A stretch of 64,000 bases of DNA from Cyclobacteriaceae bacterium (GCA_029858965.1 JAOUDZ010000005.1:44947-108946), one strand, 5' to 3'. Counted from the stretch's first letter, positions 1 to 9,653 are shown. The notes: a model not told the origin generated them from the letters alone. Made by a program: numbers and translations.

Positions 1-389
1 TGGAAACGGCCCGCGGGCTGGTCAACCAGGTGCGTGCAAGAGCTGCCAACCCAGCAGGGTTTGTTTTGGATGGAGCAACACCAGCCGCCGATTATGTAAT
101 CAGTCAATATACTGCTACTTGGACCGATCAGGCACTTGCCAGAGACGCGGTCAGATTCGAACGCAAACTGGAACTGTCGGGTGAAGGTCATCGCTTTTTT
201 GACCTGGTTCGTTGGGGCATTGCAGGTCCTACGCTAAATGCCTACTTAGCCTATGAAAGAACAAAAGTAGCAGCAACGCCTTTCTCGGGAGCTAGCTTTG
301 TGGACCCTAAAGCACGGTATATGCCTATTCCGCAGCGAGAGATTGATATTTTGGGAGCGGATGTGATAACTCAGAATCCTGGTTATTAA
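1..389 (+). CDS. RagB/SusD family outer-membrane protein, C-terminal fragment
   Basis: This is the 3' end of a gene that begins before the window. The frame is open from base 3 and reads ETARGLVNQVRARAANP before the first possible internal start. The visible part, about 128 residues, is the characteristic SusD C-terminus: a tetratricopeptide-like helix ending in VRARAANP, then RKLELSGEGHRFFDLVRWG, and a terminal MPIPQREIDI segment followed by NPGY. SusD proteins are surface lipoproteins that bind polysaccharide or peptide ligands next to a SusC TonB-dependent transporter, so a susC gene is expected just upstream (outside the window). A strong terminator follows at once, so the next gene is probably transcribed separately. 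The substrate cannot be inferred from this fragment. Confidence 0.93.
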   Translation, partial: ETARGLVNQVRARAANPAGFVLDGATPAADYVISQYTATWTDQALARDAVRFERKLELSGEGHRFFDLVRWGIAGPTLNAYLAYERTKVAATPFSGASFVDPKARYMPIPQREIDILGADVITQNPGY

Positions 390-417
390 TAAAGTAACAT
401 TAAAATTTTTATTGAAA

Positions 418-449
418 ATAAGGCCAATGTAAATTGGCCTTATTTTTTT
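418..449 (+). terminator. Intrinsic terminator after the susD gene
   Basis: A perfect 11-bp stem (418-428 with 433-443), a GTAA loop and a run of T (444-449) lie 28 bp after the susD stop. The T run is on the plus strand, so it ends the SusCD transcript and separates it from the lipoprotein gene at 457, whose start codon lies only 7 bp beyond. Confidence 0.9.
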
Positions 450-456
450 AAAGGTT

Positions 457-3400
457 ATGAAAGATAGTAGACTTCATTTTGGATTGTTGTCGTGCGTGGT
501 TTCCTTATTGATGACGGCGTGTAATAATAAGCCCGGCACACTGTTCAAGTTGCGCGAAGCTGATGAAACCGGCATCTATTTTTCAAACCAAATAGAAGAA
601 ACTGACAGCTTCAATATATTATCATATGAATATATCTACAACGGCGGCGGTGTAGGAATAGCCGATTTTAATAACGATGGGCTGCAGGATATTTTCTTCA
701 CCGGCAACCAGGTCCCGAATACCCTTTATTTGAACCAGGGTAATTTTACTTTCAAGGACGCCACCGAAGTCGCCAATGTTAATGTAAAGGGTCGCTGGAA
801 CTCAGGCGTTGCGGTTGTTGATATCAACAATGACGGATGGATGGATCTCTATGTTTGCGCCACAGCCCATCCCGATCCGGAAGATAGAAGGAATATGCTT
901 TTTGTTAACCAGGGTATCGGGGCGGCGGGTGAACCCGTGTTCAAAGAAATGGCAGCTGACTACGGTATTGACTACGACGGGCACAGCATAATGGCCGCCT
1001 TTTTTGATTATGATCGCGATGGAGACCTGGACTTGTATATTCTGGAAAACCAAAAGCTCACCAATGTCCCGACGAACTACAGACCGAAAATAAGTGATGG
1101 TTCTGCACCCAATAATGATCGATTGTTCCGCAATGAAGGCAACGCCACGTTTAAGGATGTGTCCACGGAAGCCGGGATCATTTACGAAGGATTCGGATTA
1201 GGCCTTTCAATAACAGACGTCAATATGGATGGATGGCCCGACGTATATGTGTCTAACGATTTTCTTTCCAACGATCTGCTGTATATCAATAACAAGAATG
1301 GCACGTTTACAAATAGCAGTGCTGAGCTGCTGGGCCACCAAAGCCAGTTTTCGATGGGCAATGATGCCGCCGATATTAACAACGATGCAATGCCGGATAT
1401 CATTACCCTGGACATGCTTCCCGAAACAAATGCGAGAAAAAAGACTACAATTGGAAACAAGAGCTATCTCACCTATATCAACAACGAGAAATTTGGATAT
1501 GAATACCAATATGTGAGGAATATGGTTCATTTGAATAGTGGAATTGATCAGGGAATTAAGTTCAGCGAGATTGGACAACTTTCCGGGATATATCAAACAG
1601 AATGGAGTTGGTCTCCGCTATTCGCTGATTTCGATAATGATGGAAATAAAGATGTTATTATTACCAATGGTTTCCCAAAAGATATCACGGATAAAGATTT
1701 TGCCAATTATAGGGCTGATGTCGGAAACCTTGCCAGCAACAGCCTCTTGATCGACTCTATTCCAATCATCAAGATTCCCAACTATGCCTACAAAAATAAC
1801 GGCGATCTGACATTTACCGATGTGACAAAACTGTGGGGAATGGATAAACCTTCTTTTTCCAACGGCGCAGCCTTCGCAGATTTGGATAATGACGGCGATC
1901 TGGATTACATCGTGAACAACATTGACGACATGGCCTTCGTTTATGAAAACACATTGTACAGCGCTCCACAAAAGGGGAAGGGCCAAACGAATAATTTCCT
2001 AAGGATAAAATTAAGCGGAAGCGAAAATAACCGACAAGCCATTGGCGCTAAAGTATGGCTGTATAGTGATTCCGGAAATGTGCAATACGTCGAACAGGCC
2101 GTGTATCGGGGATTCTTGTCGTCCGTTGAAGAGATAAATCATTTTGGTCTGGGAAAAACTTCTCTTGTAGACTCCGTCGTCGTGCAATGGCCGGATGGCA
2201 ATGTGTCTGTTGTGCAAGGTGTATCTGTGAATCAACTGCTGGCTATAAATTATGCATCGGGTCAACCAAAAAAGAGAATTCTTCCTATACCGTTGGAAGA
2301 CGGGGTAACCCTATTAAAAGAGGTCAGTAGTTCGGTAAACATTTTGTTTCGCCACGCAGAAGAGGATAAAATTGATTTTAACCTGCAACGAACGCTACCG
2401 CATAAATTTTCACAAGCAGGTCCCGGACTTTGCGTTGGAGACATTAATGGAGATGGCCTGGAGGATTTTGTTGTTGGCGGATCGACGAATTATAAAGCCT
2501 CCGTCTTTAGACAGAAACCGGACGGCACATTTATAATAGCAGAAAAAGTGTCCAAGGATGAAAATAAACTGTGGGAAGATGAAGGGCTGCTGTTGTTTGA
2601 TGCCGATAACGATGGCGATCTTGATCTGTATGTGGTCAGTGGCAGTTTAGAATCTCAGGATCAGGCCGTTTATGACGATAGGCTATATCTTAACAATGGG
2701 AAAGGAGATTTTTCATTAGATGCAAATGCCCTTTCGGGTGCTAATGGGAGCGGATCGTGCGTGCGTGCAGCCGACTATGACGGTGATGGCGATCTCGACC
2801 TGTTCATCGGAGGAAGAGTTGTGCCTGGAAGATACCCCATGCCGGCAGACAGTTATATCCTGCGGAATGATAAAGGCAAATTTTCGAATGTCACGGAAGA
2901 AGTATGCGGAGCGTTGAAGTCATTTGGTATGGTGACTGATGCACTTTGGACTGATTTTAATGGCGATGGAAGCGTGGATCTGATCGTGGTAGGCGAATTT
3001 ATGCCCGTCACTTTTTTTGCAAACAAGAATGGGAATCTGGTTCGGCAAACGTCGACGGGAATTGAAAAGGTGACCGGCTGGTGGAACAGTATAATCGGTG
3101 GCGATTTCGACAACGATGGCGATGTCGATTATATAGCCGGCAATCTGGGTTTGAATAATAGTTTTCAGGTAAAAAGTGATCTGCCACTAAAAGTATTTGC
3201 CAAAGATTTTGATGGTAACGGAAGTATCGACCCCGTATTGGCTTGCTACATGCGCGAATCCATGGAAAGCGATGTAAGAAAATTATACCCGGTGCACTTC
3301 TGGGATGAGCTTAATTCGCAGAGCCCGAAATTCAGAAATAAATATTCGCGATACAGACAATACAGCAAGGTGACAATGGATCAGTTTTTCACGCCTGAAG

Positions 3401-4017
3401 AGTTGAGTGGTGCATTGATCCTGGAAGCCAACCACATGGCTTCCAGTTATATTGAAAATCTTGGTAACGGTACGTTCTCCATAAGGCCTTTGCCTACGCT
3501 TGCGCAAGTGGCGCCGATCAATGGGATGGTTTCGGAAGACCTGAATATGGATGGAAATCTTGATCTCATGCTGGTTGGTAATGACTATGGCAACGAAGTT
3601 TTTGCCGGTCGTTACGATGCCTTAACAGGCTTAGTATTGCTCGGCGATGGAAAGGGATCCTTTGAAGTTGTACCATCGGCGCGAAGTGGTTTTTATGTGA
3701 AAGGAGATGCCAAAGCTTTGGTAAAACTCCAGAATGCTTCTGGGGCGGAGTTATTTATTGCCTCTCAGAATAAGGATAGCCTTGTCGTGTTTGAAAGGGC
3801 ATCGCCGGATCAACCAGAAATACTTGAAGTTGGTCCAATGGATAGCTGGGCTGAAATTATATTTGCAGACGGGAGGAAACGACATGCCGAGTTCTATTAC
3901 GGTGCTGGTTACCTGTCGCAATCATCCAGAAGGTTGCGTATTCCCGGCAGTGTAAAGGAGATTATTATTTACGATTATCAGGGGAATTCGAGGAAGGTCA
4001 TTCCTGGAAAAGTCTGA
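457..4017 (+). CDS. FG-GAP/VCBS-repeat lipoprotein with ASPIC/UnbV domain
   Basis: A 1186-residue protein with a lipoprotein signal: a hydrophobic stretch at residues 8-20 ending in the lipobox LMTAC, lipidation at Cys22. The body is a chain of FG-GAP/VCBS blades, each with a calcium-binding loop of the type DxNxDGxxD (for example DFNNDGLQD, DINNDGWMD, DNDGDLDLY), recurring at least a dozen times and forming probable beta-propellers. Around residues 545-595 sits an ASPIC/UnbV domain (NHFGLG, then VVVQWPDG). Proteins of this design are common in Bacteroidota, often beside SusCD pairs, and are thought to bind glycans or other ligands at the outer membrane; no catalytic site is visible. Its place right after susD suggests a part in the same uptake system, but a terminator separates the two. 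Confidence 0.9.
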   Translation: MKDSRLHFGLLSCVVSLLMTACNNKPGTLFKLREADETGIYFSNQIEETDSFNILSYEYIYNGGGVGIADFNNDGLQDIFFTGNQVPNTLYLNQGNFTFKDATEVANVNVKGRWNSGVAVVDINNDGWMDLYVCATAHPDPEDRRNMLFVNQGIGAAGEPVFKEMAADYGIDYDGHSIMAAFFDYDRDGDLDLYILENQKLTNVPTNYRPKISDGSAPNNDRLFRNEGNATFKDVSTEAGIIYEGFGLGLSITDVNMDGWPDVYVSNDFLSNDLLYINNKNGTFTNSSAELLGHQSQFSMGNDAADINNDAMPDIITLDMLPETNARKKTTIGNKSYLTYINNEKFGYEYQYVRNMVHLNSGIDQGIKFSEIGQLSGIYQTEWSWSPLFADFDNDGNKDVIITNGFPKDITDKDFANYRADVGNLASNSLLIDSIPIIKIPNYAYKNNGDLTFTDVTKLWGMDKPSFSNGAAFADLDNDGDLDYIVNNIDDMAFVYENTLYSAPQKGKGQTNNFLRIKLSGSENNRQAIGAKVWLYSDSGNVQYVEQAVYRGFLSSVEEINHFGLGKTSLVDSVVVQWPDGNVSVVQGVSVNQLLAINYASGQPKKRILPIPLEDGVTLLKEVSSSVNILFRHAEEDKIDFNLQRTLPHKFSQAGPGLCVGDINGDGLEDFVVGGSTNYKASVFRQKPDGTFIIAEKVSKDENKLWEDEGLLLFDADNDGDLDLYVVSGSLESQDQAVYDDRLYLNNGKGDFSLDANALSGANGSGSCVRAADYDGDGDLDLFIGGRVVPGRYPMPADSYILRNDKGKFSNVTEEVCGALKSFGMVTDALWTDFNGDGSVDLIVVGEFMPVTFFANKNGNLVRQTSTGIEKVTGWWNSIIGGDFDNDGDVDYIAGNLGLNNSFQVKSDLPLKVFAKDFDGNGSIDPVLACYMRESMESDVRKLYPVHFWDELNSQSPKFRNKYSRYRQYSKVTMDQFFTPEELSGALILEANHMASSYIENLGNGTFSIRPLPTLAQVAPINGMVSEDLNMDGNLDLMLVGNDYGNEVFAGRYDALTGLVLLGDGKGSFEVVPSARSGFYVKGDAKALVKLQNASGAELFIASQNKDSLVVFERASPDQPEILEVGPMDSWAEIIFADGRKRHAEFYYGAGYLSQSSRRLRIPGSVKEIIIYDYQGNSRKVIPGKV

Positions 4018-4311
4018 TGTTTGGGTTTCTGACCTGGTGTCAACGGAAAAGCTATCCATTTGCAACTCTTGTCACTAACCGACACATTCATGTCAAGCGT
4101 CATGATAAAGATCCTTTTCCATGCAACAGTTATGGCATTCGAAATAATGTCTTTTTTTATAAAGTTGTTTTTGTCGCCTGTCGGTTTTTTTCAGTTCTAT
4201 TTATTTTATCCTATGGAAGTCATATATTCCGTTGTAAGTGGGCATTCTCGCGTTATGAAATGCCACGATCGCGGAATGACAAGTACATTTTAAGTAACCC
4301 TATACAGACAA

Positions 4312-4896
4312 ATGTTTACAGGTATAATAGAAACGCTCGGTCGAGTTGTTAGTATTCAAAACGAGGGAACGAATACCCGCTTCCGTATTGAGAGCCCGAT
4401 TTCAAGCGAACTCAGGATAGATCAAAGTGTCTCGCACAATGGCGTTTGCCTCACAGTGGAAAGCGTCGGGGATGGATTTCATGAGGTTGTCGCTGTCCAG
4501 GAGACGCTGCAAAAATCAAATCTGGGTAACCTCAGGGAAAATGATCCTGTAAATATAGAACGTTGCATGCTTAACAATGGTCGTTTTGACGGACACATTG
4601 TACAGGGTCATGTTGACCAGACCGGGAAGGTAAAATCTGTAACTGAAGTGGGAGGGAGCTGGTTGTTTGAATTTGAATATGATTCGTCGCAAGGAAACGT
4701 AACGGTTGAAAAAGGATCAATAGCAATTAATGGTATTAGCCTGACCTGTTTTAACACGACGGAAAAGGGTTTCACGGTTGCCATAATCCCATATACATAT
4801 GAGCATACCAGTTTTCATTGGTTGAAGGCAGGAGATTTGGTTAATCTGGAATTCGATATCATCGGAAAATATGTTAAGCGTTTGTTAAATAAATAA
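4312..4896 (+). CDS. ribE: Riboflavin synthase, alpha subunit
   Basis: A 194-residue protein matching the family in length and in its signature start MFTGIIE. Riboflavin synthase dismutates two 6,7-dimethyl-8-ribityllumazine molecules into riboflavin and a pyrimidinedione, the last step of vitamin B2 synthesis in the cytoplasm. The two homologous lumazine-binding barrels are both visible: the first to about residue 88 (VSHNGVCLTVE), the second from about residue 97 (GHIVQGHVDQTG, then GSIAINGISLTC). No other rib genes and no FMN riboswitch are seen nearby, so it is a stand-alone gene, as is usual in Bacteroidota. Called ribE (ribC in some nomenclatures). Confidence 0.96.
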   Translation: MFTGIIETLGRVVSIQNEGTNTRFRIESPISSELRIDQSVSHNGVCLTVESVGDGFHEVVAVQETLQKSNLGNLRENDPVNIERCMLNNGRFDGHIVQGHVDQTGKVKSVTEVGGSWLFEFEYDSSQGNVTVEKGSIAINGISLTCFNTTEKGFTVAIIPYTYEHTSFHWLKAGDLVNLEFDIIGKYVKRLLNK

Positions 4897-4956
4897 CCTT
4901 CCCGACCAAGTTTATTCAGGATTTGTTACCTTGGAAACCCAATAACGCTTAACATC

Positions 4957-5466
4957 ATGCTGGATCAGCTTATCAAGTTAGTAGAACAGAATGCCGGAGA
5001 TGCCATTGTGCAGAACAAGGCGGTTCCCAACGAATATAATAGTGCGGCTATACAGGACGTGGCCGAACAAATTTTTAACGGATTGAAAGGACAGGTAAGC
5101 CAGGGCAACATGCAACAGGTGGCCGCCATGTTTAGTGGCGGGAACACCAACGCGTTGACAGGAAATCCGATGGTAGCGCAGATGATATCATCCATCACCT
5201 CAAACCTGGCAACTAAATTTGGCGTATCGCCTCAGATCGCACAAAATATTGCTTCCGGTTTAATACCCCAGGTAATGAATCAGTTTGTTAACAAAACAAA
5301 CAATCCTGATGATCCGGATTTTGACTTGCAGGATATGATGCGCAATTTCAGTGGCAATAGCAACCTAGACATCGGTAGTGTTTTGGGAAAACTAGCCGGT
5401 GGATCATCTCAACAAGGACTTGGAAATGTCGGAGATGTCCTGGGTAAACTCTTTGGCGGAAAATAA
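4957..5466 (+). CDS. DUF937-like small protein
   Basis: A 169-residue protein with no signal peptide or membrane segment. It is rich in Asn, Gln and Gly; the N-terminal two thirds should be helical (MLDQLIKLVEQNAGDAIV; IAQNIASGLIPQVMNQFV) and the C-terminus is a Gly/Ser-rich tail (LGKLAGGSSQQGLGNVG). The repeated pattern of a hydrophobic helix, a GG-containing linker and an NPMVAQMI segment resembles DUF937-type proteins widespread in Bacteroidota. I do not know a function. It is a single gene between ribE and the convergent PAP2 gene, whose stop codon lies 5 bp away. Confidence 0.75.
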   Translation: MLDQLIKLVEQNAGDAIVQNKAVPNEYNSAAIQDVAEQIFNGLKGQVSQGNMQQVAAMFSGGNTNALTGNPMVAQMISSITSNLATKFGVSPQIAQNIASGLIPQVMNQFVNKTNNPDDPDFDLQDMMRNFSGNSNLDIGSVLGKLAGGSSQQGLGNVGDVLGKLFGGK

Positions 5467-5471
5467 AAAGT

Positions 5472-6047
5472 TTAAGGAATTTTTCTTTGTGCTATAATCA
5501 GGGCAAATCTTTCATATATCAGGAAAGACAGCCAGCCACAAAGCACCCCAACCGCGGCACCAGCAGCAATATCCCCGGGGTAATGAACGCCCAGGTAAAT
5601 TCTCGTATAGCTCATTAGTGTGGCCCACAAAAAGAGCCACCTCATCCATGGTTTTGTGCTTTTGAACAGCAGGGTTAGATAGGTTGCGAGTCCAAAAGTA
5701 TTGGCAGCGTGACTTGAGGCAAAGCCAAAAACCCCCCCTTTATAACCATTCACTAAATGAATCAATCCTTCCAGGCTTGGTTCGTGCGACGGCCTCAGCC
5801 GGCCGAAGAACGGCTTCATAAAACTACTAGTAGTCTGGTCTGTCAAAAGAATGGTGAGGCCGACCCCCAGCAGTACAATCCAACTTCGCGTTTTGTGCTC
5901 TTTGATGATTTGATATAAAAGAAAAAGATAGAGCGGTATCCAGACCAACGTCTTGGACATTGATTCCATGATAATATCCAGCCACAGTGTATGAAGCCCA
6001 TTAAGAATAAAGAATAATTCTTTGTCGAGCGCTATAAGTTGATCCAT
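5472..6047 (-). CDS. PAP2-family membrane phosphatase
   Basis: A 191-residue integral membrane protein with about five to six hydrophobic segments. The three-part PAP2 acid-phosphatase signature is complete: KPFFGRLRP (residues 78-86), SSHAANTFG (111-119) and RIYLGVHYPGD (149-159), giving the catalytic His pair and the phosphate-binding Arg and Lys. Relatives dephosphorylate undecaprenyl pyrophosphate, phosphatidic acid or lipid A; the sequence does not separate these, although the short size fits an undecaprenyl-diphosphatase or phosphatidylglycerophosphatase-like enzyme. It is convergent with the DUF937-like gene. Confidence 0.93.
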   Translation of the reverse strand: MDQLIALDKELFFILNGLHTLWLDIIMESMSKTLVWIPLYLFLLYQIIKEHKTRSWIVLLGVGLTILLTDQTTSSFMKPFFGRLRPSHEPSLEGLIHLVNGYKGGVFGFASSHAANTFGLATYLTLLFKSTKPWMRWLFLWATLMSYTRIYLGVHYPGDIAAGAAVGVLCGWLSFLIYERFALIIAQRKIP

Positions 6048-6374
6048 CGTCGTTAAGCTTGTAATACAGCGTTCTTCACAGCATCGGCCAATTGAATGCC
6101 CCGTTTTCCAGGTTATATAGGGTAAATCCTATTCCAGAATTAATAATTGCACACAACAATTTAATCTGTACATTTTCGACTTAGCTAACTTCAAAGGTAA
6201 GAAAAATTGCCCTAAATCTACTGGGTAAACCAGACCGGGGAGCGAGACTTCAGCTGCAAGCCGTCTGGAAGCACGAAGGCAAATGAATTAACCAAACAAA
6301 AAGCTACTTAGTTTCCGGATATCAACTTCCATTTTGTTGTACATTGTATTGAATTCATTTTCGATTGAGTCTAT
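6048..6374. other. Intergenic region between divergent genes, no gene seen
   Basis: A 327-bp region between the PAP2 gene (minus) and the flavoprotein gene (plus) that must hold both promoters. The only structure noticed is an imperfect hairpin whose ends are CCAGAC (about 6232) and GTCTGG (about 6265), enclosing a GC-rich segment with no T run. No convincing ORF, tRNA or known riboswitch was recognised. Confidence 0.5.
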
Positions 6375-7859
6375 ATGGAGAAATATGATCTGGTCGTAAT
6401 CGGGGCCGGGCCTTCCGGGTATGCAGCCGCTATGCGGGCCCTCGATTTTAAAAAGAAAACATTGCTTATTGAGAAAAACCGGGTGGGCGGTGCCGGCGTC
6501 ACGAATGGCGCATTGTCGTCTAAAACGTGGTGGGAGCTCTCACGGGAAACCGCATCATTCCGCAAAAATTTGAAACGTTTTAATATCAAGGTGCCAAGTA
6601 TCAATTACAAGGAAATACAAGATGAGGTAATGCGTGCTGTTGAAGAGCGCAAGAGTATGTTAGAAGAACATATGCGCCTGATGAAGGATTCTCACTATAC
6701 TGAATTGCTGAGTTTCAAAAAGGGAGCAGCGCGCCTGATCAGTCAGAATGAAATCGAGATTGATACAGGGGCATATGAAAAAGAGGTTGTTTGGGCAAAT
6801 TATATCATACTGGCTACGGGAAGCCGCCCCAGGCATTTACCTGATCTTCCAATTGATGAGAAAATCGTGATGACCAGCGATGGGATTGAGACCATGGATG
6901 ATTTTCCGGAGAGTATGGTAATCGTTGGTGCCGGGGTAATTGGATGTGAATATGCCACGATATTTTCGGGATTTGGGAAAACCAAAGTACACCTAATCGA
7001 CAAAGGTGCGCGCATTCTTCCATTTGAGGATGATGATGTTGTGCAGGTTATCGAACGCAACATGGAAAATAATGGTGTGCTGATTCATCGTAATTCCAGG
7101 TTGACACACATGCAAATCAAGCACGGCCGCGTTGAGTATGAATTGGAGTATGATAATGGAACCAAAGATATATTTAATGTCGCAAAAGCGCTTGTTGCGG
7201 TAGGTAGAACACCAAACTACGAAGAACTATGGGATGATAATGTTGAAATCAGTATTTCTAAACGTGGTATTGAGGACAGTGATACCCAAACAAATATTTC
7301 AAATATTTTTGCGGTGGGTGATATAACCGCAGATATCTCTTTGGTTAACGTTGGGGAGCTGGAAGGTCGTTATGCAGTAGAGAAAATTTTTGGGAGTCCC
7401 CATCGAAAATTGATCTATGAGAATATCAGTACTATTATGTTTCTTAGTCCCGAAGTAGCAGGAGTGGGTTATAACGAAACACAAGCGCGCGAAAAAGGGA
7501 TTGACTACAAGGTGGTAACACTTGATTATAGCTGTATTCCAAGGGCTATTGCCAAACGAAATACACAAGGATTTATCAAGTTGCTTGTCACGAATGATGA
7601 GACCATGAAAATTCTTGGTGTTAAGATTGTTGGAAATCATGCATCCAGTGCTATTCAGGCAGTGGCCTTGTTGATCTCCATGGACAAAGGAATTGAAGAG
7701 CTTGCAGAATGCGTGCACCCACATCCTTCTATCACCGAGGGCATCCAGGAATGCGTTCGGATGTTGTTGGGTAAATCACTTTTTAAACCAGCTGCGTTGA
7801 GGTCCAAACTTTCATGTCGAACCAGCATGAATAGCGTCTATAATGATATTCATTTTTAG
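6375..7859 (+). CDS. Dihydrolipoamide-dehydrogenase-like FAD/NAD(P) oxidoreductase lacking redox cysteines
   Basis: A 494-residue class I pyridine nucleotide-disulfide oxidoreductase by architecture: N-terminal FAD Rossmann motif VIGAGPSGYAA (8-18), a second Rossmann motif VIVGAGVIGCEYA for NAD(P), the FAD-binding AVGDIT motif, and a C-terminal dimerisation domain ending in the HPHPSITE motif that carries the catalytic His. The redox-active CxxxxC of lipoamide dehydrogenase, mercuric reductase and glutathione reductase is missing: the site reads GGAGVTNGALSSK (38-50), with Gly41 and Ala46 in place of the two Cys. It therefore cannot do disulfide chemistry in the normal way and may be a transhydrogenase-like or other NAD(P)H-dependent enzyme. 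It stands alone, not next to pyruvate dehydrogenase genes. Confidence 0.88.
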   Translation: MEKYDLVVIGAGPSGYAAAMRALDFKKKTLLIEKNRVGGAGVTNGALSSKTWWELSRETASFRKNLKRFNIKVPSINYKEIQDEVMRAVEERKSMLEEHMRLMKDSHYTELLSFKKGAARLISQNEIEIDTGAYEKEVVWANYIILATGSRPRHLPDLPIDEKIVMTSDGIETMDDFPESMVIVGAGVIGCEYATIFSGFGKTKVHLIDKGARILPFEDDDVVQVIERNMENNGVLIHRNSRLTHMQIKHGRVEYELEYDNGTKDIFNVAKALVAVGRTPNYEELWDDNVEISISKRGIEDSDTQTNISNIFAVGDITADISLVNVGELEGRYAVEKIFGSPHRKLIYENISTIMFLSPEVAGVGYNETQAREKGIDYKVVTLDYSCIPRAIAKRNTQGFIKLLVTNDETMKILGVKIVGNHASSAIQAVALLISMDKGIEELAECVHPHPSITEGIQECVRMLLGKSLFKPAALRSKLSCRTSMNSVYNDIHF

Positions 7860-7897
7860 GGAAAGGTATCAGGCAATATTTTGCAGGCTATGGAAAG

Positions 7898-8587
7898 TCA
7901 TTCATAATAGGCGGCGATTTCGTTTATTTTCTTTCTTTTTAGATCAGGCACATAGGTCTTTGCTGCCGGATACCCAACCGGGATGAGCAGAAATGGTCGT
8001 TCATTTTCATCGCGATTTAAAATCTTAGACAAAAAATTCATTGGGCTTGGCGTATGCGTCAATGCGACTAGCCCGGCAGCATGAATGGCCGCTAACAATA
8101 AACCGCAGGCAAGACCCACAGATTCGTTGACATAATAATTATTCCGCTTTGTACCGTCAGGAAGAATGTCATACACTTTTTTGAAAACCACAATCAGGCA
8201 TGGAGCAATTTCAAGAAATGGCTTGTGCCAGTCCGTTTGAAGTGGCCGTATGTCTTGCAGCCATGATTCACTCATGCGTCCATGATAACTTTTATGTTCT
8301 TCGTTTTCTGCTGCAAGCCTGATTTTGCTTTTTAGGTTTGGGTTAGTAACAACACAAAATGTCCATGGTTGTTTATGCGCACCGGAAGGCGCCGTGGAAG
8401 CTGTAAGGATTAGCTTATCGATGACCTCTTTTGGAATGGACCTTGGCGCAAAATCACGAACAGTTCTTCGTTTATTCATCCATTGATAAAATGATTCAGA
8501 CCTTTTGAGGGTAATGTCTTCTGAGTAACTTTCGTGTTCATACAATATGAAGGGATAACCATCCTTATTTTTTCGCTTCTTGTTCAT
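7898..8587 (-). CDS. Nitroreductase-family FMN oxidoreductase
   Basis: A 229-residue protein with the nitroreductase fold. Evidence is the N-terminal RRTVRDFAPRSIP segment that contacts the FMN phosphate, the TASTAPSGAHKQPWTF motif, and a C-terminal IPVGYPA segment. Family members use NAD(P)H and FMN to reduce nitroaromatics, quinones, or in the BluB and iodotyrosine-deiodinase branches other substrates; the longer N-terminal part (YEHESYSEDITLKRS) and the central KPFLEIAPCLIVVF resemble the iodotyrosine-deiodinase-like branch common in Bacteroidota. The substrate is unknown. It is read in the same direction as the AraC regulator upstream of it (80 bp gap), so the regulator could control it. 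Confidence 0.88.
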   Translation of the reverse strand: MNKKRKNKDGYPFILYEHESYSEDITLKRSESFYQWMNKRRTVRDFAPRSIPKEVIDKLILTASTAPSGAHKQPWTFCVVTNPNLKSKIRLAAENEEHKSYHGRMSESWLQDIRPLQTDWHKPFLEIAPCLIVVFKKVYDILPDGTKRNNYYVNESVGLACGLLLAAIHAAGLVALTHTPSPMNFLSKILNRDENERPFLLIPVGYPAAKTYVPDLKRKKINEIAAYYE

Positions 8588-8667
8588 GTTGAAAATTTAG
8601 GGAATATTGGGAAACATCTCATCGTTCAGAATCCGGCCGGGCGATTATTTGGGCAAAAAGTAATACT

Positions 8668-9510
8668 TCAGGCAAAACGCTTCTTAAAAGCGATAGGGTT
8701 TTCGCCTGTTACTTTTTTAAACACTTTGTTGAAATAGGAAATACTTTCAAATCCACACTGGAAACACGTTTCTGTGGCATTATTATCCTGTCTTAAGAGT
8801 TTCTTGGCCTTGTCGACGCGGTAATGGTTCACAAATGCCGTAAACGTTAATCTGGTTATCCCCTTAAAGTAGCGGCAAAATGCAGCGTTCGTGAGATGGC
8901 TCAGCTTGGCTATTTCCGAGATACTGATCTTCCGCTGGTAATTATTTTCCAGGAACTGGTAGATATGCCTAAGCCTGCCCTGCTCCTTTTCGGTATGGGG
9001 ATTGATCACAGGATGGTGGTTCAGCAGCTGTATTTCGTCCGAACGGGATAGGATGTGCAAGATGCTCAGCATCTCCAGAAACTGATCAAAGTATGACAAG
9101 TTGTGCAGGTTCTTGAGTCGTTTACCAACCAGATTTTTTGTTTTATCACCAAAGGCAATACCATATTTAGACTGTTCAAATAGACGCTGAATAGAATGCA
9201 GTTCAGCGGTTGAGGCCATGGCCTCTTTCAGAAAATCGGGGATGATATGGACGACCGTTTTTTCATAGCTTGTCTTGACGCCATAGTCAAAATTGAGGTG
9301 TGGAATATTCGATCCAATAAATACCAAATCATTGCCAAGAAAACGGGAAACATGTCCGCCGACATGTCGCGTACCATCGGCGCCATCGATGAAAACCAGC
9401 TCGTATTCAGGATGGGAATGCCAGAAAAAGAAGTCGCTTAAGTTTGGGTTCACCAGCAAACGGAACGAACTGTCCGTGTCGTACATGATTTCCTCTAATT
9501 CGGTTTTCAT
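8668..9510 (-). CDS. AraC-family transcriptional regulator with cupin sensor domain
   Basis: A 280-residue protein with an N-terminal cupin-like ligand-sensing domain (residues about 15-130, with FFWHSHPEYELVFI and the GNDLVFIGSNIPH turn) and a C-terminal AraC DNA-binding domain with two helix-turn-helix motifs (ISISEIAKLSHLTNAAFCRYFK and the FESISYFNKVFKKVTG signature near the end). Regulators of this form in Bacteroidota often control sugar or aromatic catabolism. It is divergent from the PhyH dioxygenase, SSS symporter and SDR genes, with a 143-bp shared promoter region, which makes those genes its likely target, along with the nitroreductase. Confidence 0.93.
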   Translation of the reverse strand: MKTELEEIMYDTDSSFRLLVNPNLSDFFFWHSHPEYELVFIDGADGTRHVGGHVSRFLGNDLVFIGSNIPHLNFDYGVKTSYEKTVVHIIPDFLKEAMASTAELHSIQRLFEQSKYGIAFGDKTKNLVGKRLKNLHNLSYFDQFLEMLSILHILSRSDEIQLLNHHPVINPHTEKEQGRLRHIYQFLENNYQRKISISEIAKLSHLTNAAFCRYFKGITRLTFTAFVNHYRVDKAKKLLRQDNNATETCFQCGFESISYFNKVFKKVTGENPIAFKKRFA

Positions 9511-9653
9511 ATTAGCAATTTATATAAAATTGACTTCTAGCGAACTAATATCTTAGATTAATATCAATATAGTACAATAAATGGCTATTATTGGAGTAGT
9601 TGGCACAGGGCGTGAGTGGTACCTTTGATATAGAATCATAACAATTTACAGCT

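Noticed and set aside
4241..4264. GGCATT...AATGCC inverted repeat before ribE
   Set aside because: A single 6-bp repeat with a 12-nt gap; it may be a repeat-family relic or chance.
6225..6275. Possible riboswitch or tRNA fragment in the hairpin CCAGAC...GTCTGG
   Set aside because: It does not match a known aptamer consensus and has no T run or nearby partner helix; too little to support a call.
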